Origin: Mastigias papua
Lineage: Eukaryota; Cnidaria; Scyphozoa; Rhizostomeae; Mastigiidae
NCBI GenBank assembly: GCA_964019165.1
Contig: OZ025281.1
Span: 12,211,888-12,275,887 of the forward strand
Length of the DNA: 64,000 bases
Direction of reading: 5' to 3'
The notes under the pieces are model-generated. The model did no database searches. It was given only the letters and a program-made list of their open reading frames with translations, and was not told where the DNA came from. Positions 36,216-48,721 of the stretch are shown one piece after another; within the stretch, counting starts at the first letter, position 1; the number at the start of each line of letters is the position of its first letter. The translations under genes were made by a program, and so were the position numbers.

Positions 36216-36778
36216 CCTTTTACACTTCCCAACAGATGTATTCACCCCATCCTGCTCTTCTAAGCTTTTGTACATGTCTCCATATGCACTCCACTTTGTA
36301 TTTGCTACTGCTAACTTTGCCAGGTTTTTGGCTTACTTGTACTCTTTCTTGCTGCTTTCTGTTCCCAATCTATCTTTTCCCCTCTTTTTCTCCTTCTTCC
36401 ATTTGATTGCCAGTTGTACTTCATCATCCCAACACCAATTTTCCTTCATAACTTTACCACTAGTCACTCCAAGTATTCTGTGTGCACATTCTCTAATGAC
36501 TCTACTTGTCTCACTCCGGTTAACCTTTACTTCAGATATTCTTTCATTTCCAGGTAGAATGGTCCGTTTCTCTCTTCAATCTTCAAATTCCACCACTTTG
36601 TCTTCTTTTCTGCGTTCATATTTGAGACCTTCTTTTGTACCCAACTAACTATTACCACTACTGGTCTGTGTTGTGTTGCCACATAATCCCCTGGTATAAC
36701 TTTGCAATCCTTAGCATCCTTTAGGTCTGACCTTCTACACATAAGGTAATCAATTTGTGCCTTATGTCAGCCACTGTT
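36216..36778 (-). mobile_element. LINE family A: endonuclease C-terminus and linker
   Basis: Minus strand reads AQIDYLMCRRSDLKDAKDCK, then VIPGDYVATQHRPVVV, the end of an APE-type endonuclease, followed by a linker ending near AKLAVANTKWSAYGDMYKSL. It continues from 37865-38390 once the nested LINE is removed. Confidence 0.7.
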
Positions 36779-37864
36779 TATTATTATTTTTATTAACGAA
36801 TCCTTATACAGGATGTTTCGAAAGTCATATAGTATGTACACTAGGTGCATATATATATATATATATATATATACTGTTATCACAGAAGTTCTGTTAAAAT
36901 AAATCTAAAGGATTAAAGAACATGTATGTCCAAGACAAAGTAAATGTCAAAAAACAAAAGCTAATGTAATTGTGATTTAAAAACTCTGAAATCATTTTCT
37001 TTCCTTGCGTGTCCTGGAAGTTCCTTGAAAATGCCGGCTGCTTGAAAATAGGTAGCGTTCTGCGCAGCTTCCAACTTCGTTCTTTGAATATCTATTTTCG
37101 TGCCATTCTATCTTGTATTTGCTATAGTGTCCCGTATTTTGAAATACTTCTTAAATTCACTGCAAATATAGTCATTATGTAGACACTTGTGTACGAAGGT
37201 GCATAGCTGCTTCTCTTTGATGACCTCAGCTTTGGAAATGTTTCGCTGTTGCCAATTTATCAATTGGACTCTATCCTCAATTTTTTCGATTTTGCTCTTG
37301 ATATGTGATGGAGTTGAACCATAGAGTGACAGTGACCCATAAGTGACAATAGGGACAATCATGGCCTAATATATTAGTTTAGTCGTTTTTACATCCATGA
37401 AGCTTCGTGTTTTTTCAAAAGATGTACTCTCGAGGGTGCCTTCTTCGTTTTTGCAGCTAAATGTTGGGACATATTAAGAGATGTGGTTAATGTCAGTCCC
37501 AGGTATTTATAGTTTTGTGTGGCTGCGATAGGAGTAGAATTGTGGTACAGTTGTAATGTGCTATTATCCACTTTGTTTAGTCGTTGGCTTGTTCCGAACA
37601 TCATCACCTCAGTTTTACCTTTCTTACAGTTGATTATAAGCTTATTTTCCGTAAGCCAGTTAGTCAGTGAGCTGAAGTCCCCCTCGACGCGTTTTTGGAT
37701 TACATCAATGTTTTCGTCAGCACAAAAGATGCCCGTGTCGTCAGCATACATTACTATACCGCAATGCAAGAGATTTTCTGCATCATTGCTAAAGTGCAAG
37801 AGGAATAAAAGAGGCCCTAGAATGGATCCTTGTGGTAGAATGGATTCCTGTGCTGCTGTAAGTT
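36779..37864 (-). mobile_element. LINE family B, 5'-truncated, nested in family A
   Basis: The minus strand begins with RT motif ILPQGSILGPLLFLL, then YADDTGIFCADENID (catalytic Asp-Asp pair), LTENKLIINCKKGKTEVM, FGTSQRLNK, YKYLGLTLTTSL and a frame-shifted C-terminus (YGSLSLYGSTP). The 3' end is CCTGTATAAGGATTCGTTAA with A/T-rich tail, the same 3' end as 20216-21150. Removing it rejoins LITY-SG with QIDYLMCRR of family A. Confidence 0.75.
36849..36873. repeat. Short (TA)n tract
   Basis: About 12 TA units in the 3' UTR of the family B LINE. Confidence 0.9.
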
Positions 37865-38560
37865 ATAAGTTTATTAATTTCCTCCTTGAAGTAGGTATTC
37901 ACATTTGCTAGGTTTTCAGCTTTTGCAAAACTAATTATTCTTTCTCCTTCATCACTACTGGTTCCTATTCCACATTTACCCATGCATTCCTTATTTCCAA
38001 TGCTGTACTCTCCTACATGTCCATTTAGGTCTCCTCCTGTCCAGATCTTTTTTCCTCTTAGTATTACCTGTTTCATTTCTTCCTAGAATACCTCCTTTTC
38101 TTCTTCATCCAAACCAACCTGTGGTACATATGCTGAAACAATCTTGCAAACCTTTTTTCCAATTAATTCTCTCAAGGACATAACTCTGTCAGGCACTCTT
38201 TTCACCCCTATCACAATCTCCTTTGCCTTAGAGCCTGCCTCTCCTATTTCTCTTGAACACACATAATATTTATGCCTCTTTTTTCCATTATCGTTATCAA
38301 CTCTACACGTTCCCCTGTCATGCTTCCCACATTTGGCGTGGCTACTTTTAGCCATCACCCATTATCACAGTCTCACGGCAATCAGACTATACGTCGTTTA
38401 CGGAGTAGGCCCTAGCTTGTAAATCCATCCTCCAGATTCCCATCTGTTATAGCACTGGTAGCTCCCTTTAACTTGCTGGACGCCCTTCCTGACACTAGCG
38501 CTCCTCCTTTATCCCGGGTTGGGACTGGCTAGGCGCCCACATTATCTTTGTGGCCCTAGG
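37865..38560 (-). mobile_element. LINE family A: endonuclease N-terminal and 5' part
   Basis: Minus strand frames 38358-38083 and 38076-37865 give KCGKHDRGTCRVDN, then KVCKIVSAYVPQVGLDEEEK, then GGDLNGHVGEYSIGN and GERIISFAKAENLANVNT. These are the APE endonuclease blocks (GDLNGHVG). One in-frame stop or frameshift separates the two frames. Typical non-coding 5' sequence continues to about 38560. Confidence 0.7.
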
Positions 38561-41500
38561 CGGAGTTGATAGAATACGCTGAAAAATGGTACAACATTGC
38601 TAGAGTGTCAATATAAAGATATTGCAAAGCTGTATGCTAGGCCTTTTTAAGGTGATTTGCTCACAAAATGGAACAGAGTGTGTTTTGTTCATTGGATGTG
38701 CAAGGCAGGGGTACTTTTTGGTTCAGGTTTCATGTCAAAAAGTATTTTAATGGCTTAATGGTTTGTGCTAAAGCCTGAACACCACTATACTAAATATATG
38801 GAGCACCCCCTGGGCAAATTTTCCTAAAAATGATAAAAGGTATTTGATTTCCATGAAATACCATTTTATAGCGAGGTGGTAGAAAGGGAAGGAACATGGA
38901 GCATCTACGGCCTGCTAACATGAAGTTATAAAAGGGGGGCTGAACTAGCCAACTGAATAGCTTTTTTCAACATTATAATGCTTTTTTGCTGTCTCAGTTG
39001 AAAATAACTGTAAATCCAGTGAGTTTTCAGGGGGTCAACATAACTCAGGAGAGGTGATTAAATAATTGATACCTAACGCATATACATTATCAAATAAAGA
39101 GAAAATGGCAAAGAAGAGAAATCTGGCGAAAAATTGCATTTAATACGCAATAAACAAGTCGATAAAACACGGTAATTTATTATCAACAATTAATTAATTT
39201 CTCATGTCTTAAAGTCCTATTTCCTCTCATCTAATATTGTAAATATCCATTCTTAATTGCCATCAAACTTGAATGAATTGGGGTGGGAATCATGTTACTG
39301 ACACTGGAGAGGGCAACGGATGAAAGGTGATTCTCAGATCAGAGTTATTGATGAAATGATGTCAAAAACGAAGCCAAAGGTAGGTAGGGGTCAAAAACGA
39401 AAACAAAGGTAGGGCAAAGTCATGAAAGAGTGCCGTATTAAATGGCCCCTTCATTTAATCGTCCGACGTCATGAAAGAATAGCAACCAATACATCCGCTG
39501 CCTACAGTGAAACTTGATCGTGGAATGAGGGCCCTTATTTTCCTTAAAATTGTCATAGCCACAGCATCACATGGCAAGTTTAAGCTATCCACAAGGGTTT
39601 TTGGACTGAACTCTGAGACTAAATTGGCCCTGAGAGTTCTGCTTTCTATCATAAAAATCATTACGAACAAACTGAAATCTCTTAGACAATGGAAAATTTC
39701 AGACGTTGTAAAACCATTACATAATTGATTGACTTAGGAATAGGGGGCATTTGGGGGTACGTGGCCCCAAGTTTTGCAAGTTTGAGAAAGCGCCCTAAAG
39801 GTCTGAATACATGCACTTTATCTGGAAAAAAGCCTAGTGAGGCCTATGCAAGGTCACAGGGTTTCCGTATTAATTTGATGTGACACGAGTGACGTTCTCC
39901 TAAACATAATATATGCTACCATACCTTACTACCTTTCTCTGATCACGGCAAATGTGTCAGTATACCACGCAATTTCCACTTTTGGGTGTGGCTCCTAAAC
40001 TGCACGATGTAGCAAAAGAGTCCATCCACTTTCCAACTGTTTCAAACGTCTCTGGCATTATCTCCGAGTTTTTATAAGACATTTAACAGAAATGCTAATA
40101 CCAAATTGATGGCACTTCGGAAATATGACATTTAGCTGAATGGAAGACATGGTATTTTACAAAAGTCTGCGAAAGCTCTCGTTTCATTGGATCTCTTGAT
40201 AAAAATTACAACCAATCAACGGGGATTCCTCTGTGATAATTATTGTTTGATAAAGGACGTATGGCATCAAAATAACTAATGGTGTAAAGTGGGAGATACC
40301 CTTATGATAAAATTGGCAATCTACATTACGTCATGGGATCTCCAACTTCAAATTGCAAGTCACGTGGTCACCTGTGCTTTTAAAGAAAGTCGACCAAAAA
40401 GGGGCAAAATGTATGGTACAAAACATAAAGCTGAATATAAACTATTTAGCTAATAAAACTGACTATCAAAAAGGAATCAACTAAGATGTAATATTACAAC
40501 AAAACGATAAATGCCACGGATATATTTGGTGCAAGTGACAAACGTTTGTATTACGAGAGTCGAGGCTTCTTTCGTACCTATGATAAACAAATGGATAAAT
40601 AAAAGAGCATGATGAAGAGATGGAAAACTCAAATAAACTAAATGATTAGAATTGCCCTCCAGCAAGATAAACAAAGAAACTGCTGCTTCAAAAAGGAATA
40701 TACTACGAACTAAGTTAGGAGATAGTAAATGATAGAAAAGTACAAACAAAGAAATGAAAGATAAAGATCATCAGAAATAAAATCCCCTTGTGCTCCCAAG
40801 TCCATCCCCTCATCCCCCCTAAATCATCCAAACAAACCAAAAGATATCAGATTATCAAAAAGGTTTTTGATCTAGCCTCTATATGACAAAAATTGCTTTT
40901 GTCCATATCAATCATTAATATTATTCTACAGATCTCTGTTCCAAAAGACATCATAAATGAGACGTTGAAACCGGGGCTCTTAAAAATTCATAACATACAC
41001 TATCTTGAAGATCATCAGACGGTGAACTACTTGATGATCGATATGATCTCAACTGCGGATCCACCTGAGAAGAAAAGCACATTGATATATAGTCAACAAA
41101 ACTAACATTCAGACATTGAGAGAACAGTTCTAGGAAACCAACACAGATTTCTCCTATGAGCGGATATTTTCCATAGCTAGGATATCTTCTTCAAAGGTGC
41201 TTTTACATAAATACATAGATAAAGGACATTGTGAGTCATGATTTGGAACACATCTCTTGCATTGATACATTCAACAGATGATTGACGAGGTGTTTTGATT
41301 TCACCAATATGAACATAGATAACAGACCTAGCCTAAATCTAAATTTCACCCAACCTCTGACGGTATAGTGCAAGGCGATCCCCTCCCTGCTGCTCAACTG
41401 CTCTGCTGCTCTGCTATCTCGCATTCCCCTATGCAAAAATTCATAGACAATTTCTACTCTGGGCGGAACTAAAACAGAGGTGCATGATCAGGCACACAAA

Positions 41501-41851
41501 ATAGATAAATTGAATAGAAGTATACATTGGCTGACGTCACAGTAACAACGTATGAATCTGTGTTAAAAGATATCGTAGCAAAAAATCACATCTACTGCCA
41601 TCATGTCTTGAAAGGGTAATTGTTAAACATAAATGGTTCCTGCCATTTGAAACTCAATGCCACTAGACATTATATCAGTTGCATATGTAGTGAAGAACAT
41701 TTCTTGATACCATGTTTTTAGTCCATTTGTGGTGAAGTCACTAAAGTCAAATGACTATTCAAAGCAATCAGATAACTCAGTGTAAAACATGATGTAATGA
41801 TACAAAAATGCTGAAAGCAATAGTTAAAAGATGAAAAAGGTGAAAACTTAC
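38561..41851. other. Region downstream of the P/S/T exons: no feature recognised
   Basis: No repeat family, domain or firm exon seen. If the P/S/T-rich exons continue, their last exon should lie here on the minus strand, entering in phase 0; I could not identify it. Confidence 0.4.
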
Positions 41852-41887
41852 AGTTGACGGAGGACGAGTACTGGTGGGTGTAAGATT
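41852..41887 (-). CDS. P/S/T-rich 36-nt exon (phase 0-0), most distal seen
   Basis: Minus strand TTTTCTCATATAG / exon / gtaagttttc. Frame 0 encodes NLTPTSTRPPST: twelve residues, nine of them P, S or T, with an NxT sequon. Same phase and composition as five larger exons upstream (42153-45814). Confidence 0.5.
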
Positions 41888-42152
41888 CTATATGAGAAAA
41901 ATAATACCCAAAGCAAAATATATGATGCGGTAAATCAATACTTATTTAATAACTCTAACAAATAACAAAACTTGTTCACAATAAAGGTAATGATCATGGA
42001 AACAATAGTACTAACGCAATCATAGAAGGGCAAACAATGTTCGTTAACTGAACAAGGTGGCCAAATGAACTAGATTTGCTCACTGCACATGTTGCTCAGT
42101 GAAATGCTCACTTCATATGGTCTGTGCTTTACAAACACTCACATAAACTTAC

Positions 42153-42212
42153 TGTTGACACTTGAGAAGAAAGTCTTCCTGCAGATGGAGGAGAACTAGA
42201 AGCTGGAACAGT
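42153..42212 (-). CDS. P/S/T-rich 60-nt exon (phase 0-0)
   Basis: Minus strand CCTCTCTTTCAG / exon / gtaagtttat. Encodes TVPASSSPPSAGRLSSQVST. Strong acceptor and consensus donor; the other frames lack the Pro/Ser pattern shared by the neighbours. Confidence 0.6.
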
Positions 42213-42684
42213 CTGAAAGAGAGGCAAATAAAAACATCATAAAACAAACGAACAGATCAAATAAATCATTGAATATTTATTAGCCCTACTGGTCGTCAAA
42301 CAATTATGTTTCCAAACGATATAAACTATACTCCAATACTGATATCATACTATGAGAAAAAGGCATGAATGAGACAAACTCCTTCAGGTACCAAGGTAAT
42401 CAAGGTAATCTCGCTAATTATTGGAACAATTTTCCAACTTAATAATGACGTCACTGGGGCCTAATTGCTTCATTTACCCTGGGCCCCACAATTTCTTATG
42501 AACAACCTAAAAGAACACTACCATAAATTCTCCGCATAAACATCTATTATTATACAAACATTATAAATGATATCCTAAGCAGTTCATGGTCACGTGATGA
42601 AACTATAGAACACAACACTAGACAATTCCAAAATTTGTTTTACAAAGATTCTATGATTTAGAATATGACGTCATTTCAACTTAC

Positions 42685-42747
42685 TGGGTATTGGGAAGGT
42701 GTTCTGACATCATGGGGTGGAGTTCCAGATGGTGGAGAATGATGGGG
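42685..42747 (-). CDS. P/S/T-rich 63-nt exon (phase 0-0)
   Basis: Minus strand TTCTGTTATAG / exon / gtaagttgaa. Encodes PHHSPPSGTPPHDVRTPSQY followed by Pro: 21 residues, seven of them proline. It is probably extended and disordered. Confidence 0.6.
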
Positions 42748-42865
42748 CTATAACAGAAAATAGGACAGACTGCATAACAGACATATGTCATAACGAGTAC
42801 CATTGATTACTCATAAATTTGTTTGAAGGCATAGTACATTATCAGAACCTATCAACAAAGCATAT

Positions 42866-42905
42866 TAGGTCGGTCGTTATCCGACTGTTCATACTCTGAC
42901 GAGAG
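42866..42905 (-). repeat. Inverted match to 23333-23372
   Basis: GGTCGTTATCCGAC and TTCATACTCTGACGAG are the reverse complement of sequence near 23333-23372. Part of a small dispersed repeat. Confidence 0.45.
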
Positions 42906-43091
42906 TCCGACGAAAAAAGTTCTCAGTAGGCCTAAAGAATATTCCCGCTTTTTACCAACAGACTTTTTAAGCATATTACCAAAGTCTCGCGATGGTGATG
43001 AAACAATACAATTCAATGGCTTTAGGCAATGTCATTATACGGCAACAGCAAAATTGACTTGATGGAACCATGCAATTAGGACGTAACATAC

Positions 43092-43157
43092 CATTGAATG
43101 ATCGGCAGTACTATGGACATCTGGTATAGGGGATATCATACGAAGAGACGTGGACAC
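43092..43157 (-). CDS. P/S/T-rich 66-nt exon (phase 0-0)
   Basis: Minus strand TTTCATGATAG / exon / gtatgttacg. Frame 0 encodes VSTSLRMISPIPDVHSTADH followed by Ser-Met; phase 1 meets a stop. It is less proline-rich than its neighbours. Confidence 0.5.
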
Positions 43158-44369
43158 CTATCATGAAATACGACAGATTGAAATAACAATTAATTGCATA
43201 TACTAAAAGGATTATTAGCTGGTATTAATGCAAAATGCTCATGGCAGTCGTTATTGAAAACTCTCAAGTAATTTAACAATCTGTGTAAGAAATTATAGTG
43301 CTGCCTCGTTTTCAATTTATTTATCCGTTTTATTTTTCTTTTATTTGTTGCAAGCGGAGGTTGATGGCTGGTGGCTGGGGTTGTTTTTTCTATTTGTTGT
43401 TGTTGTTTTATTGGGTTTTAATTTGTTGATTTGGGTCAGTGTTTGGTTTTTGAGAGTTGAGGCAAGAAGCATTTTTGGATAACCTGTAGATAGAACCGTG
43501 AAGTACTGAAAGATACTAAAGAACAAGAAGACGACAATAAAGACGAAGAAGACGACGACGACTGAAGAACAAGTACCATTGAACATTCTTTCATTCATTC
43601 TTTCTTTCATTCTTTCTTGGATAATCGGACCCTTTGGAATATGAGTCGATTTTTATATTCTTTTGTTTTTATTGAATTTAATACAGTCCTCTAAAACGAA
43701 AAACCAGCGATATTTCTCACAATCTGGAGCATCTAACTAAAACAAGAAATTCTATCATAAAACTGAGTGAGGCTATGTCGGAAATTGGGAAATAGAATCT
43801 TACAATATCAGTTAAGGGACTGGTCATTGATTACGTTACGATAAAATTCTCCGTGTTGAAACAACCACCTGCCATAGTTACACTCTGTAGCGTTTGTTCA
43901 CAAGACCCCCAATTGTGTTGCTTCACACTTAGCACAAATACTCCCCCCCCCCTCTCCTGCTAATGCAAACGAAATTTCAAATGGCAAAAGGATATGATAA
44001 GAAGTAGCGAAAGTGTCATAGCAGCTACATAGCTGTTTTCTCACATGAATCTTTTCTTAAAAGCATTGACTAGCTCTTTATGTAGCAGTGATGTTTTCTT
44101 GCCAAATTCATCTGAGGACACCATTTTGTCAAGAGCACGTTGATAAAATCAAAACAAAGACACAGCGAAAAAACCCAAATAAAAATTCGAATAAAAATAA
44201 TTGGTATCGAATAAAAATTCAAATGTTCGATGAAAATCGCACAAAATATAAACATTTGAATTTAGGACTAAAGCACTATCTAAATTACAAAGTAAGACGG
44301 GACTGTGATGTCCACCATGCGCCAACTAGCCAAAAGTGGTACAATGCCTATGACTTACCATTGAGCATG

Positions 44370-44455
44370 GAGTTGAAAGTGAGGCCAGATAGCTAAGAGG
44401 TAGAGGACTCCAAATGGTGAAAAGTTGAGGGTTGCGTCTTCTACCCCCTCTCCGG
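44370..44455 (+). repeat. Possible tRNA-derived repeat head
   Basis: GTGAGGCCAGATAGCTAAGAGG followed 35 bp later by GAGGGTTGCGTCTTC weakly resembles Pol III A and B boxes. A functional tRNA is not supported. Confidence 0.2.
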
Positions 44456-44502
44456 TTATTCAGTGTCTGATACTTACCGAATAAATACAGGTAATAACTT
44501 AC

Positions 44503-44559
44503 TGCTAGTGGTGGGAGAACTTGGCTGGGATCAGTCGCCTTAGAAATTGAAGGAGGCTC
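44503..44559 (-). CDS. P/S/T-rich 57-nt exon (phase 0-0)
   Basis: Minus strand TTTCCTTGCTAG / exon / gtaagttatt. Encodes EPPSISKATDPSQVLPPLA in frame 0. Confidence 0.6.
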
Positions 44560-45760
44560 CTAGCAAGGAAACCAGAAAAAATATGCAATCATAAGAAAAA
44601 AATCGACACATAATACGTAATCAATCAATTAGAAATCACATAACTAAACCATTGCCATATATATTGAACATTCCTGTTTAGTAGCATACTCTAGGGTGCC
44701 TACTAGAAGCTAAATGGGTGGAAGCTAACTTAAAAATTTGATGGGCAAGGGGGGTTGGAATAAGGATGTCCTAGGTGGAAAAAACCTACACAATTTTTCA
44801 GGATTGCAGCTTTTAATGTTCTAAGGTTTAAACGTTATCTTGGGAATGATAGTCTTACAGGTTTATCAAAGTCGAACGACAGAGCATTCTGCTGGAATTG
44901 AGTTTTTTAACAGAGGTGCTTTATTGCTTTTCCGAAACGTCCTCGATTGGCACAGGAAGGTGCGAGCTGCATACGAAAACAAGAGAAGAAAAGTACAATA
45001 TACTTTAAAAAGAAGCTAAAAGAGAAGAAATATACGCTACAATCGCATTGAAACATGGGTTTCCAAAACAGGTTTAGGTCTGGAAGGAATAAAGGAAAAT
45101 CTAGGACTTATGAAGGAGTAGAGGAAAGCAACATACATTTAAAAGACTATTGAGACTCTAGTTAACTTTCCATGTTCACAAGCAGTAGAGAAACAGGAAC
45201 AATCGCATTGAGGGTGTACTCCATAATTGAGATGGACCTTAGCCACTCCATAAAAAAGATGAAAATCGTAAACCTTTTCAATTGCATCAACACTTTGCAG
45301 ATGACTGAACATAATCTTTCAATAATAAGTTAGACATTTTCGCAATTTTTGACGAAAATTGAGCTTAGTGAGAGATTTAGTTCACTTGAATACTCCACAA
45401 CTAGGGCTAATTTCACATCCCCCTTGTCGTGTATTGTGAAAGTAAGACTTCATTTTAACTGTCCTTAGGGAATTAATATTGTATTAAGTCAACCTGATTT
45501 GAACACAAGACGTAGTTGTTTACGCTGAAGCCAGGCCTGTTTACTGCGTGTGATCTATTCACCCTTGAGAATACCACTTAACATGATTCTATCGTAGTTT
45601 GACAAACACCGCAAAAAAAGTTGCCACGATGACACAATAACAAGTGCAACTATAGCAAAACAATTCATTCCATCAACTGTGAGCACTCTATCAAATTCTA
45701 TTCAGCTTATAGTGAGAAATGGCAGGGCCGTAGCATGATAGCTATAATGCCGTAACTTAC

Positions 45761-45814
45761 TGTTGATGGTTGAAGGTCAATCGCGGGAAGAGATACTGAA
45801 GATGAGGGAAGCTT
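45761..45814 (-). CDS. P/S/T-rich 54-nt exon (phase 0-0), first of the series
   Basis: Minus strand TTCTCTTTAATAG / exon / gtaagttacg. Encodes KLPSSSVSLPAIDLQPST. It lies 2.5 kb downstream of the possible 23-nt exon at 48343 and 2.7 kb downstream of the NLR exon with a stop. Confidence 0.6.
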
Positions 45815-48342
45815 CTATTAAAGAGAAAGAAAAATTGTATAATAACAACAAGATGGAAGCTATTGAGACACAGCATTATAAGAAGTCAATAGGACCAATA
45901 TAAAAAGTCCCTTCTACCAAATATTCAATCAAAGTTAAGTCTGATTTAACTGGTAAAGATAACGACGAAACCAATCGCATGACTTCACGATATTCTTCAA
46001 AATACTGGATCAGAACTCTCAAACAAACGCAAACATACTACATGAAATAGCAATTTCGCAATCGAATGACCCTTCCAAACTCCATGGCTTCATATGTTTG
46101 ACAACAATTCCTCTCATTGTCATACAATACCTAAATCCTTGGAATGTTAAAGAATTAAAAGAGTTTAATTCGGTCCGATATTGAATGCTATGAAAATTTG
46201 TGAAAATGTCACCTTGTAAAATGCGATAACACAATATTCTTTTATTTTCATCTAACAATCATTCACCCTACTGAGTTGTGCACAATTTTTAATTTTTACA
46301 GGTCTACAGTATCCTATAAAGATTTTCTTATGGAGATGAATGAGTGTAATATAGAACCATCATGATGCAGACAGATTAAATCAATCAATCAATGAATTAA
46401 TCAATCAATCATTAATTCATTCAGTCAATCAATACTTGACAATCGCCATCTTCACTATTGCCCTGACATCATACTGATGCTGAATCCTTAAATGAGTGCA
46501 ACGCCTACGTCTCAAATAAGTTACCGTTTAGTCAGTAAATGGGATGTGTCGCAATGCTTTCATCCAGAAGATGCATTATATCAACAAAAATCTTTTTCTC
46601 TTTTTTCTTGTTCTAAAATTTATTATAAGGCTGTGTTTCCCGATCAAATGTGCCCTCATTATGGTGATCATAATCCCTATTATTGTTTCAAATTACAAGA
46701 GTCTCGCCGAATCACAACTCCAATCAACTCACCACTTCTTTCAGATTAATATTGAGTTTCAGGCCACATTGAACGATCTATAAAGTAAATTAACAATTAA
46801 ATTCTTTGACGTCTACAAGCCATACACAGCGCCAATATGATGGCAAATAGAGCTTAGGACGTTTCCTCCCGCCCTCTTCACATACCAAATCACGCAGTAA
46901 CGGTAATTCTTTAGCAGTTGCTAGTCTGCTGTTAGAAGTACAGTTGGTGAGAAAGCGCGTTATAAATGTAATAGAAATGACCCTTTGTTAGGAAATTTTG
47001 AGCAAATAGTACCTGCATTCAAGTTGCAGATAGCAAATGGCATCAATTGACAAGAAATGTAATTTCATTTGTATCCCAAACGTGCATATGCAGCCGATAA
47101 CTCCAGTTAGTCAAGGAGCGGGAAAGTGGAGAAATGGAAGTTATTGAGATAACACGCTTTATGTAGGAACGGTTTTTTACGTAGTACTGAAACTTTCGTA
47201 GCTTTTTCATAATGTCAGCAATGAAACTCTCCTAAGACTGTCTTTGGAAGAATGCTCTAGTCGGTGTGACACTACAGTGTTACACAGACAGAAAGGCAGT
47301 ACAACAACACAACTCTGATGAAACTCTAACACAAAGTCTACCACAAAAAGATATGCAAATTAAGTAAAAGAGCTGACGTCTTGCGTGAATATTAGAATAT
47401 TAGAATTCTAAAGGTATATTGGCTATCAACTTTCATAGGTCTCGCAAAATCCAGTATAGAACTTTATTACTTTTTGAGCAGTCGAACACTGCTTTCTATA
47501 GTCTTATAAACCATTTTCCTATAGAAAAAACGTGTAACAGCCTTAAAGGAGCGGTCATTACTTATGACCGGTGAGGCGACTGAAGATCAAGTAGGGGGTA
47601 ACTGAAAAAAACAAGCTGTGTAAGGTGGGGTAGAAGAACAATTCTTGACTACAGCTGTACTGTAAAAATATATAACATATTTAAGCATAAACGCACCCCT
47701 GTTTTATTGCTTTCCTTCGGTGGGATAAAGAAAATTTGACTTAAGCAAATAGCGCGGTAAAATTTTTTTTAGGGCACGTAGCACTTTCTCTTCAGTCCCC
47801 ACCCCGGCCATAAATAATGCTCCTAACAATTCCAATGGAAGATAGAATAAAACAGGGCGTTACTGGATGCTATAGTATTTGATATTCATATATGAGAATA
47901 ATGGTGATATTCATATATGAGAATAATGGAATTACAAGTAATGGACCAATATACGTGGAAAGCTTGTATCATGTTGTATTATGGACATTATATAGTTCAA
48001 AAACTCTCACTTATATTGCAATTATGGATTAACTACTGGTGTGTAAATATATTGGGAATATTCAAATATACAAAACCTATCATGGAAATGTAAGTGTTGA
48101 ATTAATATTGTTTTCTTGTACTTCCTTGTATGTAAAACAGCAGAGAAGTGAAATGATGACGTCAAAACATCTTTTTCAAGAATTTGCACATTTTGACAAT
48201 ATGCACTTTTTGGGTTGGTTCATAATTGTGTGAACCATGCGGGAAGCATGAATACTTCATATGACCTAGACTGGAAATCAGCTGGCTATATGATTTACAA
48301 CGGTAAAATGCTACACAAAAGAATCGCGTGATACCATCTTAC
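45815..48342 (-). other. Intron/intergenic: simple repeats only
   Basis: Contains a (CAAT)n-like stretch at 46378-46434 and a 25-bp tandem duplication (GATATTCATATATGAGAATAATGG) at 47880-47930. Other frames carry no recognisable domain. Confidence 0.45.
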
Positions 48343-48365
48343 TGGGGGTCTGCAAGGTAGCCACC
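48343..48365 (-). CDS. Candidate 23-nt microexon between the NLR and the P/S/T exons
   Basis: Minus strand CTTCTTATAG / exon / gtaagatgg. Entering in phase 1 it encodes WLPCRPP and leaves in phase 0, as needed for the P/S/T exons. A phase-1 exit from the preceding NLR exon would require an internal donor (GCAA/gtgata near 48513) that removes the stop codon. Coherent, but rests on short signals. Confidence 0.3.
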
Positions 48366-48472
48366 CTATAAGAAGTTGTCATTTCTAATTTTAAAGTGAT
48401 TTTGAATAGGGTTGGTAGTCATCCAGGAATATGTCCCAAAATTTCCACCACTCTACCTTCCACTTGGTGATT

Positions 48473-48721
48473 TCAAGGTCGCTTTCTATGCGAAATAATG
48501 TCAGGTTTTGTCGATTCAATTTTCTTATCACTTGCACAATGACACTGAAGGCTAGCTGATGTCTCATTCATACGATTCTTCATTTTATTGTCTAACTCTG
48601 TAACACTCCAGGAAAACAAAGAAAATCTGCAGCTTTCGAGCCTTGGAACAGCACCAAGATTAGTTAGAAGGAAGAAACCTTTGAGTCGGACTCTCACATC
48701 TGTCTCTTGAGATACATCTTC
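48473..48721 (-). CDS. NLR gene: 3' exon with stop codon
   Basis: After the acceptor GGGTATTAG the exon enters in phase 0, which matches the phase-0 exit of the NACHT exon. It encodes 82 residues, beginning EDVSQETDVRVRLKGFF and including GAVPRLESCRFSLFSW, then TGA at 48475-48473. The leucine-rich start with a cysteine is similar in texture to the end of the NACHT exon, so it likely completes the receptor's C-terminal domain. No other domain is recognised. Confidence 0.5.
   Translation of the reverse strand, partial: EDVSQETDVRVRLKGFFLLTNLGAVPRLESCRFSLFSWSVTELDNKMKNRMNETSASLQCHCASDKKIESTKPDIISHRKRP

Noticed and set aside
40477..41436. Frames of 66-90 codons on either strand
   Set aside because: No recognisable domain, repeat relation or phase-compatible neighbour exon.
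44377..44410. 34-nt candidate exon on the minus strand (CTCTTAG ... CAATG/gtaagt)
   Set aside because: Its length shifts the frame and would put a stop in the next P/S/T exon, and it overlaps a tRNA-like repeat.
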